From: Membranipora membranacea
Lineage: Eukaryota; Bryozoa; Gymnolaemata; Cheilostomatida; Membraniporidae
NCBI GenBank assembly: GCA_914767715.1
Contig: OU612072.1
Coordinates: forward strand, 15,626,001-15,686,000
Length of the DNA: 60,000 bases
Direction: 5' to 3'
The notes below the pieces were generated by a model. The model was not told the origin of the DNA. It worked only from the letters and a program-made list of their open reading frames with translations, and did no database searches. Positions 46,740 through 58,560 of this stretch are shown here, in pieces (the first letter of the stretch is position 1; each line of letters begins with the position of its first letter). The translations under genes and the position numbers were made by a program.

Positions 46740-48760
46740 CGTTGTGCTGTTTACCACGCGCTGCCGCATTGTGTACTGGATTGTGACACACACGAATAAA
46801 CCCAGAAATAGAACCTGTATACGCCTAAAATAGTCAGCTATATGAAAATCAGCCGTAATCAAATAACAATATCAGCATTATTGAATCAGTGACATATTTA
46901 CTGCCTCTTACTAACTTCAATTCTGGTTATAGCTATAAAACTGTTTTGTAAGAATTTAGGAAGATAGCCAAGTCATAGGAAATTAACAATTTATATTCTG
47001 TTACACTTAATATTTTTACAATCAATTTTATATCACCCCTCCCAACTAATCATGGTTAAAATGCGTTTCGTTGCCATCCAAGATTTTTGAATTTTACATA
47101 CTTGTAAGTTTGCAGATATGCGAAATGGAAATCGTCTGATAAAAGCAAGGATGGAGTTGCTCCTACCCTTTAGTTATTACCCAACCAGTATTTAGCTTTG
47201 CTCACGGTCTTCTGGTCTGGTCTCACGATGATCACATCGTTTTGAGACCATTGATGTGACCATTGTTGTGATCACATTGTTGTTTACCACTTGCTGTCAC
47301 ATTGTGTTCTAGATTGTGACACACATGAATAAACCCAGAAATAGAACCTGTAAATGCCGAAATCAGCCACAATCAAATAAATATTATATCAACATAGCTG
47401 AATCAACGACAAGTATTTATAGCTATCCTAACTCAGATTATTGTACTGGTATTGTAAGAATTTCGGAAAAATCTCAGTCATTTGAAATTAAAAAAAAATT
47501 ATTATTTGATAGGCCTACATATAGCTTCTATAACTCTGACCCCAAAAATGTTTTGATCTGGTGCATAAATATAAGGACAATATTTTTAACAACACCCTCC
47601 ACGCGAATCATGGTTAAAATGCTTTTTGTTGTCATCCAAGATTTCATATATGAAAACTAACATATAATAACAAACACAGGGGAAATGTCTGCTAAAAGCC
47701 AGAAAAATGGAGTTGCTCTCACCCTTTAGATATTACCAGCCAGTCGTAGGGTTTCCACCTCTTACCTATCATAATCCAAAATACCTCCCAGTGAAAGCCC
47801 ATAAGTTGAGTTCCATTTAGGTCACTTCTAGCCGCCGCCCACAACCGGCCGGTCTGGTAAGGTTTCTCTTACGTAACAAAATCCCTCCACGCACTGCCAC
47901 CGAATAGATCAATACTGAATGTGACAACTTGTGATAACTGAACAGCTTGGATTAATATTAGATTTAGCTTGATCATGAGGAAAGGATTAGTGGTAATTAG
48001 CCATTACTCTGTATTAATAGCCAGTGAGTTGAAATCACAGGGACTAAGGAAATCTACAAAATAGGAGTAAGGGAAACATCTGCTAAAAGCCAGAAGAAAT
48101 GGAGTTGCTCTCACCAACCAGTTGTAGGGTTTCCACTTTTTACCTATCAAGCCTATCATAGGCCAAAATACTTCCCAGTGAAAGCCCACAAGTTGACTTC
48201 CATTTTGGTAACTACTATACCCCGCCCACAACCGCCCGGTCTGGTAAGGTCTCGTTTACGTAACAAAATCCCTCCACGCACTGCCACCGAATACTGAATG
48301 TGGCAACTTGTGATAATTGAGCGGCTTGGGTTAATACTACAGGGCCGTATTTAAGAATAAATAGTAGGGGAGGCAAAAGTCTGAGGCGAGTCTGAAGCAA
48401 CACCATGAGGGGTGCTGTTAGTTCCTCCCTGAGCAATTTAAGGCATATAGTTAGCAACTGGATATCACAGAGGAGCTGATTCAGACATGTATTATTCAAA
48501 TATAGTGTTATTAGGTCAATCTATTTAGCTTTCTAGGGGAGGCCGTGCCTCCCTGCCTCCCCTACAACTACGGGCCTGCCTCCTCTCGCTGTCACCGAAT
48601 CGATCAATACTTAATGTAGCAACTTGCGATAATTGAACTGCTTGGATTAATATTAGATTTGGCTTGATCATGAGGAAAGGATTAGTGGTAATCAGGCATT
48701 ACTGCAATATTAATAGCAAGTGAGTTGAGAGCTCAGTGACTAAGGAAAAGGCAAGTAATT
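46740..48760 (+). repeat. Locally duplicated block (direct repeats)
   Basis: 46740-46860 and 47280-47410 share TTGTGACACAC..GAATAAACCCAGAAATAGAACCTGTA. 47750-48000 and 48125-48340 share AGTGAAAGCCCA, CCGGTCTGGTAAGG and AAAATCCCTCCACGCACTGC. The second copy is split by the family-1 element at 48341-48578 and resumes at about 48590 with ACCGAAT..ATCAATACT and TTGATCATGAGGAAAGGATT. Confidence 0.7.
48341..48578 (+). repeat. Dispersed MITE-like element, family 1, nested insertion
   Basis: It starts AGGGCCGTATTTAAGAATAA and ends GCCTCCCCTACAACTACGGG. It closely matches 24308-24543 and interrupts one copy of the local duplication, so it inserted after that duplication. Confidence 0.75.
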
Positions 48761-48963
48761 GTCCATTAATTAGCAAGAATAAATAACTAGCAAAAAATCA
48801 CTGATAATCCAGTTGTTGGCCATTCTTTGCTTGGTACGAAGCTTTGCAGTGCGAATCAAATTGAGTAATCATTGCTAAAACACACCCCTCTAGGGATAAT
48901 TCTCCAGATCCTGGTTGGAACACAGTTTACAATTTTGGTAGGGCTTGAGGCTTGACGGTTGAA

Positions 48964-49132
48964 TTATTATTAGATCAAGTTTGGTCCAATTGCCTTCATT
49001 CGGGGTTGCTCCCGGTCCACTGGCCGCGCTGCAGGCAAAGGGATCAAGAATTAACTACCGTTCAATCAATGGACCAGTGGAAGGGAGCAACTGGAATGCA
49101 GGCAATTGGATTAAACTTGATCAAATTATTAC
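48964..49132. repeat. Long foldback element
   Basis: GATCAAGTTTGGTCCAATTG and CAATTGGATTAAACTTGATC are the inverted ends, with GGGGTTGCTCC and GGGAGCAACTGG inside. Partial relatives lie at 25253-25375 and near 30371-30480. Confidence 0.75.
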
Positions 49133-49844
49133 TGAACAGTAAAATCTGTTAGTAATCACATAGTACCAATAGGCATTTAATACCTGCTGTTTCCTGCCCA
49201 TAGCGAATGTCCTAAAGTAAAATACATCTACTTGAATTTGATTCTGTCAATTCGAGAGTAACCAGTTCGATGATTTGCTCCTATCAGCAAATGTATCAGT
49301 GTATGTTTCAGTCAGGTGGGCGGAAAGTTGAGCGAAGAAAGTAAATATACACGCAACAAACAAATGATCCCAGCAACATAATAATTACTGGAGTCAGTGT
49401 ACTGACCGGGCAAAACCAGCCAGCTAATGGCCTCATAAGAGCAAATCAAGTATTGAGGCTATCAACAATCACCCAATGATTCTGCTGCCTACATAAATGA
49501 TGACATCTATCAATTTGCAATGATGCATCATTTGCGCACTCATAGTTTTTGAGTATATGGCAGACAGTTTAGTGGTTTACACATGCACATATTATGTCTA
49601 TCATGTGTTTACATAGTACCCCTAATGTTTTTCAGATGATTACTACAACCACAAATTAGAGGATGACCTTTTCTTTTTTATGTATCTTCTACCGCAATGT
49701 CTTCATATTGTGACGTTCAAGTTGTAACATTGTTTACCTCATGATTTTTTTATCCAAGGTCATTGCCTCGGGTTCAATGTACTCTGCAGCTTCAAAAACT
49801 TGGGGTCTTACTCCTCTTATCCAGGGGGTCCTCAATTTGAGAGA

Positions 49845-50128
49845 AAATACTGTGTCCCCATTCATCAAATTTGCATTACATGATGATAGTGCAACAACAC
49901 AGCTGTTTCTAGGATTACATCCACCAAAAATTTAGCATAAATCTGCAAAATACCTCAGGAAACAGGGGGGTCTTTCAATTAGAAAGAGTGATCCATTACT
50001 AAAGCATGTTATCATTATCACATCGCTCAAAATTATCACTCACTTGGTCTTTCAATTAGACTAATTTGTTCCCAAATCCCTCACTCAGAATATATACAGT
50101 TCCATCAATGACTGAGCGATCGTCTCAA
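49845..50128 (-). repeat. Dispersed repeat (family 5), one of an inverted pair
   Basis: Reverse complement of 54899-55181: shared blocks include ACTGTGTCCCCATTCATCAA, CAACAACACAGCTGTTTCTA and AAGAGTGATCCATTACTAAA. Confidence 0.75.
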
Positions 50129-50565
50129 ATTTTGTTGCTGTCTTGGTCTCGTCCTGTCTCCACAAAATCTGACAATTTGCCATCACTAGTTCTCCCCTGT
50201 AACAATTTCATTGTTTGCTGAGCCAAGCAATCGGACTGCACTAACTGGCTTGTGGTCAAAATTTAGGATAAAGTAGAAAAGTCCCAGTGAACTCGGCAAA
50301 GTTAACCCACATAAAAAAGTTTTACGTTTGTATCTAATATGGTGATTTATGCAAATATGAAAATTATATATTTAATTACGAGAGTTCATTGAACTCTCAT
50401 AGCTAATGCCCTGAAGGAATTTGGAATGACCGACATACTTTCTAGCAGAAAAGGGCCAAACCTGTGCAACTTAGTACAATAAGGTACATGGACGCAGAAA
50501 GAAACCCACTGTTTATAGATGGGGTACCGTCACTGATATATATTATATGGATGAGGGGAACATGT

Positions 50566-50809
50566 CTGACCCTGAACAAGGGTATGGATATTTATGTATG
50601 GTTGCTGGACCGCATTTCTTTGATTGGTCCACAAGTTCAGAAACGTAATATAGCTGACACTTGTAAACTTTTGTCAAGCGGCTAGCCCGAGTTTTTGAAA
50701 GTTGTTACTGGGATGTCAATCAATGTAAAAGCTTCCAGATACTGATGGCAATCTCCACAATTGGCCTTGCTATGTACTTTACCACTAATCCATAAATTAA
50801 TATCAATGG
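50566..50809 (+). repeat. Dispersed repeat (family 3), copy 3
   Basis: Contains TGACCCTGAACAAGGGTATGG, ATGGTTGCTGGACCGCA and CCACAAGTTCAGAAACG, in the order seen in 44872-45137. Confidence 0.7.
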
Positions 50810-51676
50810 GTACCGTGCAATGTGGCATGTTCCTCAGGGTTTCACAGCCACTTTACATCAGAGAAAAAAACTAAATACCATGTAGGATTAACACACCCAA
50901 AATGAAAGTTATCCCCTTTCATCTGATAAAAATAAGAGAATCTAATACCGAAACATAAACACAACACACCCTATATAACCCATGCGTCAGTTCTACTCAG
51001 AGCAAAAACTTTATCCAGCGTTGCCATGGATTCTGGTATGCTCTTTGGCTATATGTAGGCTATATGTTGACTATATGGCTGGTATGTTTATAGGATGATA
51101 TGCTACTTAATTATGATTGGCTAATCAGTGTTAATCAAAATATCATCAACAACTATCAATCATGTCACCAGTGAAACCAGAGACTATAGATAATATCTAT
51201 AGTCTCTGGTGAAACCATAATCATCCAACCACATCATCCAACCACATCAATAATATAAACCTGGTGAAAGGGAAGCGGGCACTGGATCTGATAACTAAAT
51301 CATTACCATATATCTGGTGGATACATCAGGTTCGTCCTGCATTCTAACTCGGTAGCCTGACGTGAAAGAAGAGGGCGCAAGTATTTGTGTCTGAGATATA
51401 AGCCTTCTTCATACTTTCATTCGCTCTCTGGATATTCTATTTTGCTACGCTCTGTCAAAGGATAACCAACATTGTGTTTCTTCTTCAGAACATTTCAAAG
51501 CATTGAGAGTTTAGTGTAAGTACACAATGAATAGAAATGTATTGTAATGTGATATATACATACTGTACAATATAATAACACTTAATTCAATCCTCCGAGT
51601 ACCACAAAATTTTGTCTTAATTAAGCAGTCTGAATAAGGTGAAATTAGAATGCATTGACTTGAGATCTGGCTGAAG

Positions 51677-51807
51677 CATGGGCCCCTTGGACTTATATGT
51701 CTTTACTTTGCCAATGTCCAGTATCAACCACCCAAAAAACACACATTTTGGGTGGTTGATACTGGACACTGTCAAAGTAAAGTCATGTAAGTCCCAGGGG
51801 CCCATGG
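51677..51807. repeat. Large near-perfect hairpin (arms about 57 bp)
   Basis: CATGGGCCCCTTGGACTTAT, CAATGTCCAGTATCAACCAC on the left pair with GTGGTTGATACTGGACACTG and AAGTCCCAGGGGCCCATG on the right, around an A/T loop. It is MITE-like and apparently recent given the arm identity. Confidence 0.85.
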
Positions 51808-52709
51808 GCTGAAGGGACTAATTTTACTTGTCTGAATTGACACGAGTCCTGAATTGTTAAGTATAATAGTTAATATACTTTAGTTGTAGTTTTATTTTGA
51901 ACCAAGTATTCGATAAATTTCCAAGCTATTTAATTAACTACCTTCCTCTTCGTCACTGGCTGATGATGTTGATTCATTCCAAACTACCGTATCTACAATG
52001 CGTAATATATCAAGTCAGCTGATTTAGTTCATTATGACCTATTTAATGATACATTTACGCTTGTTTGGTATCTCTGCAACGCAAATCAGGATAATTTGAT
52101 GACCTTGCATTCTGCGCTGACTATATATGGTGCCTGACTTGTCATGGTGAAGATCTCTATGAGGGGAAAGATCTCTGAATTATCCTAGGAGCCCCTGGCC
52201 CCTGGACCCTCAACCATGAGCAAATTAAACTTGTGACAAAAATTGTATGATACAGCTCTCCCGTATGCTAAGCTAATGCTATATAAATATTAGCACGGAC
52301 TTTCCTCACTGTGCTTGCTGGCATTCCGATTTGTTTGTCTGGTCTTGGTCGGGTTTCTTATTTGACTTTTGGGTAGCTTTTGGTACTTTGCCGTCGATCG
52401 CTCCACACAACAGATTGGTGCTATAGCTCATACAGGATGGTTATCTTGGTTGTGCACTAAATTCAAAGGCTATCTAACTATCTAGCTGGTAGAGTTTTGT
52501 AATCTTTGACATGACAGTATATTTATATAAATATAAGGGATGAAAATAGATAATTTTTGGAAAATCATACATAACTAGAAGAGCTGTCATGGCCATGCAT
52601 GATACTGTGTCTGTGAAGTGGTGGTGCTGCTTTAAGCCTCAATCCGAGAGAAACATGGCCACTAAGAAATTATAATACATGTACTCTGAAGGATTAAATA
52701 TTACCATAG

Positions 52710-52870
52710 TCCAGTTTAGCTTGTTTTCAGGTGATTTTTTGCCAGCTAGCAATAATTTTAACTAGCTTTGGGTGGAATTCTATACAGAGTAAAGAAGGAA
52801 ATTAAATGTTAGCTAGCCTGTGCGAAATAACAAACTCTTACTGCTGTGAATATTTGACACCTCTGAGGTA
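52710..52870. repeat. TTAGCTAGC-family repeat (family 2)
   Basis: AGTTTAGCTTGTTTTCAGGTG, GCCAGCTAGCAATAATTTTAA, AAATGTTAGCTAGCC and ACAAACTCTTACTGCTGTGAA follow the family order. Confidence 0.55.
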
Positions 52871-52959
52871 TAAATAATTTATAGAATAACAATTCACCTA
52901 TCACCACACTCATTGAGCAGACAGTCCACAGATATGGCTGGCTGTTGTCCAATGTAATC

Positions 52960-52995
52960 TAATCAGAGACTATAGATATCTATAGTCTCTGATCT
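52960..52995. repeat. Perfect short palindrome
   Basis: ATCAGAGACTATAGATATCTATAGTCTCTGAT is its own reverse complement over 32 bases, given here as arm ATCAGAGACTATAGAT and its complement. A close relative with a 2-4 base centre lies at about 51176-51214. Confidence 0.85.
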
Positions 52996-54011
52996 AATTA
53001 TAAATGCTGCTTTGCTCATGAAGGTTGCTTACCAAGATTTTTCAAGGCCATGTGGAAATCCATTATAACTTAGCGTGGTTAGGGGAAATATTATGGAATG
53101 TCCTTCATAGATTCATCCCATGTGCACCTTTGAAATATAATACTCTGAAAATTGAGGCTTGGCATTCCATGAAAATATGACTTGAACGGAATTTGGTTTA
53201 AGAGTTATCCTCTCATGTACAAAAATTGGCCTAAAACGTTATAACTAAAATTCATTGGTGTTCTTGTCCTACTCCTCTCCAACTGATTTTGATTTGAGAA
53301 TGTGAGTTTCATCCAGTGTGTTCTCTCACATGGCCAAATTTAAATTTGTACAAAGTGAATAATTTCACTCATAACAATCAGTTTGTGCTAATTATAGTCT
53401 TAGTTTATCACCGATCTGTATGCCCCAGTCAAAGCAGTCAAAGTCACGGAAGCTATATATGAGGCTTCAATGGTATTCAACAAGAACATATCGTACTTTC
53501 CCGTACTCCTTGAGCTACAATTTTTTCTAAAAACATGAAAAATAAACTAGTGATATACATTATAGCCAAACTACTTTTTGATGTCTTTCGCAAGAACCCC
53601 TCAAGCCATCCGACACCACAGCATGGCATAGGATTGTTGGGTCAGATACCTGACTTGTCAGTCATCTCAGGTATAACATAAACTTGGGTCCACACTTCAG
53701 CGACGGAGATTTAGCACATTGACTACTCTGGATACTACCAATATCACAGCCAGAAACGCAAATAATCTTGGTTTCTTTCATGCCACTATTTTTCAAGCAA
53801 GGTTCTTAATAAAAAACTTATAGCTCATAGCTAAGCTAGGGAAAATTCATCAAAAGTTGGGCTATGCTGAAGCCAAGGCCACAAGTTAAACCTTCACCTA
53901 GTTGAAGAAAAGTCTAGCCTCGATGGCTTCCACAGTTTGACTTGCAATATATTCATGTAATCCCTTCTTATGATCTGATTATCACCATGGCTGGCTTTTC
54001 ACACATTTCAG

Positions 54012-54249
54012 GGGTCAACAACTGCACATCAGGCGATCATAAAAAAGAGCAGCTCCGGACTGTTCCGGCAGTCCGTCAGACAGCACAGAGCTGGCAGCAT
54101 GAGTAGGAGAAGTAAGACTTTAGTAGTGGTCGGAGACAGAGCTGTCGGTAAATCTAGTCTGGTACATCGCCTGCTTGAGGAGCCCGTAGACTTCACCACA
54201 TACAATCCTACCATAGACGACAACTACAGCGCCGCATGGAAGTTACCAA
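54012..54249 (+). CDS. Ras-family small GTPase, exon with G1 (P-loop) and switch I
   Basis: The first in-frame ATG is at 54099 and starts SRRSKTLVVVGDRAVGKSS, with P-loop GDRAVGKS (G1) and YNPTIDDNY (G2, switch I threonine present). The frame is also open upstream to an acceptor-like ACACATTTCAG at 54001-54011, adding 29 basic, Ser-rich residues. The listed start is that acceptor; if translation begins at the ATG, coding starts at 54099. The donor is CCAA|GTAAGT, phase 1. The protein would bind GTP at membranes or in cytosol like Ras, Rap or Rerg. The subfamily is not resolved. Confidence 0.75.
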
Positions 54250-54814
54250 GTAAGTTAAAAGGGTTAAAACTGAAAAGGGAAAAAGATCTGTGTTTTGTAC
54301 CACTGCTCACTACTTTGGTGAGCGCGCTTGTGCGTCTCCTGTTGACCAGTTTGAAGGGGCTGTCCCAACTCTAGTTTCCAACTATCTGACAAGCCTCTTG
54401 TTGCATTTTTAGTAACCATTTTTAACATATGCACTCATAAATCATAATGACATAAAAAAAGCCTTTTACTGTTGGATTATTTTTTTTGTGGTTTTGTGGC
54501 ATTTGGAGTACTGTTAGTCTGCTCATGAGTGAGCTGACATCTTTAGCATGATGCAGTGGTGTAGTAACAAAGGGTAACATATCGAAATTAAATATGAAAT
54601 TGCTTTTGGCGACATTGCACTTTTGGAAGCTTGCGATGCATGCAGGGGAAAGTTTGAAGCTGACAGGTTTAACAGAAGCGCTTGACTGCAATTTTCGCTT
54701 GATTCAAATCTTGATTTGTTTTGGCTGAAACTGTATGGGCAATTTAGATAAAATGATAACGGAAACCATCAAAAAGGAGGGGGGAAGGAGGTAATGTGCC
54801 TAATGTTATCCTGG

Positions 54815-55063
54815 GGGGTCTTTCAATTAGAAACAGCCAATATCGCAATTTGATCGCTCACTCACTGAGTGAGCAATAGCTGCTAGGCTCTTGCTTTCAG
54901 ATCGCTCAGTCACTAGATGGAACTATATACATTCTGAGGGAGCGATTTGGGAGCCATTTTGTCTAATTGAGAGATCAAGTGAGTGATAATTTTGAGCGAT
55001 GCGATAGTGATAACTTGCTTTAGTAATGGATCACTCTTTCTAATTGAAAGACCCCCCTGTTTC
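54815..55063. repeat. MITE with GGGGGGTCTTTCAATTAGAAA terminal inverted repeats
   Basis: GGGGGGTCTTTCAATTAGAAA at the left end and TTTCTAATTGAAAGACCCCC at the right end are terminal inverted repeats of about 20 bases; the interior is rich in GAGCGAT/ATCGCTC motifs. The homologous element at 49964-50060 is shorter. Confidence 0.75.
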
Positions 55064-55181
55064 CTGAGTTATTTTGCAGATTTATGCTCAATTTTTGGTG
55101 GACGTTATCCTAGAAACAGCTGTGTTGTTGCACTATCATCATGTAATGCAAAGTTGATGAATGGGGACACAGTATTTACTA
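54899..55181 (+). repeat. Dispersed repeat (family 5), partner of the inverted pair
   Basis: Reverse complement of 49845-50128. Similarity extends past the MITE end into flanking sequence (55064-55181), so the two copies come from duplication of a larger unit. Confidence 0.75.
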
Positions 55182-56534
55182 AAATTAGCATGTCAAAATT
55201 ATTATCAATTACAATGTTGAGTCAGGCTTTGATTTCCTTCAGAACTGTTTTTTTGTTTCACGTCAACAACAAACCGTGTTGTGACAACTTAAATTTACTG
55301 CTTTATGAAATCAAAGAAATGATCACCATCCTGAAAACGTAAAATGTGTCCAATGACTAATATTAGTAATTGCCGTTTTTCTATGGAAAACCACAGATAG
55401 AGGGCCAAACATTTATTCTTTCTGCAGAAAAACGCTTTGTTTAAATTTATAATTAACCCAATTTGCGTGTACGATGAGGCCTTATATGTTATTCCCAAGC
55501 TGAGAAGTCATGTTATGGTGATCTTCACTTCCTCATCTGACTGGGTGAAGTTTTGCAAGTAGTGTGACATACTATAGTGAGCGTCAGGTGACATGACAAG
55601 CTATAAGGAAATTTTCTGTGAGGTCTACTAAATTTGATCTTATGACATGTTGCAAACGTGAAAACAGTCACAATGCTATTAGTATTCAATCATCATTCTC
55701 TATCAATTTGGTTACCGTGCCAAGACGGAAAAAGATGCACTTTCTATCAAGAGGAGCGTCGTCGTTGGAGGGAAATTAAAATGGTATGATGGTAATCGAT
55801 CAAATTCATTACGGTATTATGTCAGGGAAAGTCATGAGCAAGCACGTCTTCATTTAATAATTTTCCTGCCTTACAGGTGCACGGGGAAAGAATTATTTAA
55901 CACAAGGAAATCAACCACATGAGTAATGCACTAAGAGTTGTCTTGCAGATGCAATAACTATTAATATACATTAAAATACAATAATATGAGGATGGCACCC
56001 TGCAAAATATGTCAGAATATAGAACATTACAGTACAACAGTCTGAATAGGTAGAGCAAGGACAAAATGAAGTATTTGCATTGCATTCTGGGATATTTTGC
56101 GCTATTAATTGTCTTCTCATCATCATGATGGCACGATGTTCCAAAACATGTTGCAGAACACTACACAATGCGCAATCACATATGATATACCCAGTGCTCA
56201 TGTACTTGCTATACATGTCTCATAGCTCGCTTGACCAAATTTCTAACATGGTCACCTGTCAATCACTCCGCTACATGACTTGATGGTACATTTTGCTCAT
56301 TTTGTACCAATTCACGAAAACAATGCAACTGTCTACATCTCACCCGTACTAGACTCACAGACCTTTAAAATAATGGAAAAAGCTATAATAAGTGGCAGTG
56401 CATTGAGATGATAGCTTGCGCCCACCGCTTCCGCTACCAGCTCTCAAATTTGCTGTAAGTGGGGTGGGTTGGGTGGGGGAGAGGGGAGGGAGGCAATAGT
56501 CTGAGGAGCTCAGACTAGCTAGATTAGTAATTTT

Positions 56535-58560
56535 GGTCTTACTCTTAACTAAATATTTGAATAATTACATGACTCATGTATCAGATTCTCTGAAATTTAC
56601 CTCAGCAACAGAATGTTCCTAAGAGTACTCCAGTTAATACTTCATATTCCAATAAGGCATAGAAAATTATAGTAAAAGTGTTTAATTGATTTTAGGTATT
56701 GCCACTTTGTAGGGCCTAGTTAGCCCTGTTCACACGGCCAAAACCCGTGGCCGTGTGAAAAGGGCTAGGGCCTAGTAGTTATGTTGAAGACGCTGGTTCT
56801 TCTTATCAAATATGATATCTAGACATTTCTGCAATAGTTGTTATGTAACGTCATGCATGTTTCCTTGAATATGCATATCAATTTCTCGGAATGTTGACTG
56901 AATCACAGAAATTTAAAATTATACTTCATTCACAAATCATGCAAAGAAAACTTTACGCTGACATCATCAAAATCTTCTCTGACGGTTGATATTTGGGCTA
57001 CTTAGCCAGATCAACTTGATAACTTAGTCCGTCCCCTTCTATGAAAGTCAGCCGCTTATTATTTACTCTCGCATTGGGCTATAACATGCATTTAAATTCT
57101 TGCTGCCAATTTAAGACTTCGCTCTGAGGCTAAACAAAGTAGTTGTGTAAGCTACATACCCAGTACTGATTTTCTGCTAAACTCAACGACAAAAATTCCA
57201 AATTCGAGCTCTTCGAGCTGCCAGATGAAATCTTGGTCTTGGCATAATATTTCAATAATTACGTAAACTAGTGATGGGTGATTCAAACATCAGTTTCAGT
57301 GAAATTTACCTCAATAACAGGAATTTGGAAGCATTGAAGTTAAAACTTCATATCCCAATTAGGCATAGAAAATTATAGTTGAAGTATTCGACTAAATTCC
57401 AACCCAAGCTTGCCGTGTTGAAATGATTTAAGGTATTGTCACTTAGTAGGGCCTAGTAGTTATGTTGAAGACACCGGTTCTTCTTATCAAAGGTAAAATC
57501 TTCACATTTCTGTAATAATTGTTATGTAACGTCATGTTTCCTTGAATCTGCGTATCAATTTCTCGGAATGTTGACTGAATCACAGAAATTTAAAATTATA
57601 CTTCATTCACAAATCATGCAAAGAAAACTTTACGCTGACATCATCAAAATCATCTCTGACGGTTGATATTTGGGCTACTTAGCCAGATCAACTTGATAAC
57701 TTAGTCCGTCCCCTTCTATGAAAGTCAGCCGCTTATTATTTACTCTCGCATTGGGCTATAACATGCATTTAAATTTTTGCTGCCAATTTAAGACTTCGTT
57801 CTGAGGCTAAACAAAGTAGTTGTGTAAGCTACATACCCAGAACTGATTTTCTGCTAAACTCAACAACAAAAATTCCAAATTTGAGCTCTTCGAGCTGCCA
57901 GATGAAATCTTGGTCTTGGCATAATATTTCAATAATTACGTAAACTAGTGATGGGTGATTCAAACATCAGTTTCAGTGAAATTTACCTCAACAACAGGAA
58001 TTTGGAAGCATTGAAGTTAAAACTTCATATCCCAATTAGGCATAGAAAATTATAGTTGAAGTATTCGACTAAATTCCAACCCATGCTTGCCGTGTTGGAA
58101 TGATTTAAGGTATTGTCACTTAGTAGGGCCTAGTAGTTATGTTGAAGACACCGGTTCTTCTTATCAAAGGTACAATCTTCACATTTCTGTAATAATTGTT
58201 ATGTAACGTCATGTTTCCTTGAATATGCATATCAATTTCTCGGAATGTTGACTGAATCACAGAAATTTAAAATTATACTTCATTCACAAATCATGCAAAG
58301 AAAACTTTACGCTGACATCATCAAAATCATCTCTGACGGTTGATATTTGAACTTCTTAGCCAGATGAACTTGATAACTTAGTCCGTCCCCTTCCATGAAA
58401 GTTAGCCGCTTACTATTTACTGTAGCATTAGGCTAAATACCTTTCCATTCAGCTGCCAATTTAAGACTTCGCTCTGAGGCAAAGCAAAGTAATTTTGAAA
58501 CCTACATACCAGGAACCGATTTTCTGCTAAACCCATTGACATAAATTCAGAATACCAAAT
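56535..58560 (+). repeat. Tandem repeat, about 677-bp unit, three copies
   Basis: TCTCGGAATGTTGACTGAAT occurs at 56884, 57561 and 58238, exactly 677 bases apart each time. Copies 2 and 3 are nearly identical; copy 1 is diverged at its start and copy 3 at its end. No open frame is conserved between copies. Confidence 0.92.

Larger units (their letters stand above)
44072..54011. other. Intergenic region between receptor and GTPase genes, repeat-rich
   Basis: No gene was supported. It holds two family-3 repeats, a duplicated block at 46740-48760 with nested family-1 MITEs, a long foldback (48964-49132), one arm of a dispersed inverted pair (49845-50128), two short palindromes (51176-51214 and 52960-52995), a large hairpin (51677-51807) and a family-2 repeat (52710-52870). 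An open frame at 44506-44916 (136 codons) is unrecognised and runs into a repeat. Confidence 0.5.

Noticed and set aside
48215-48499. Minus-strand open frame with similarity to one at 24245-24466
   Set aside because: Both frames read the reverse strand of the same family-1 MITE. The similarity comes from the shared repeat, not from a protein.
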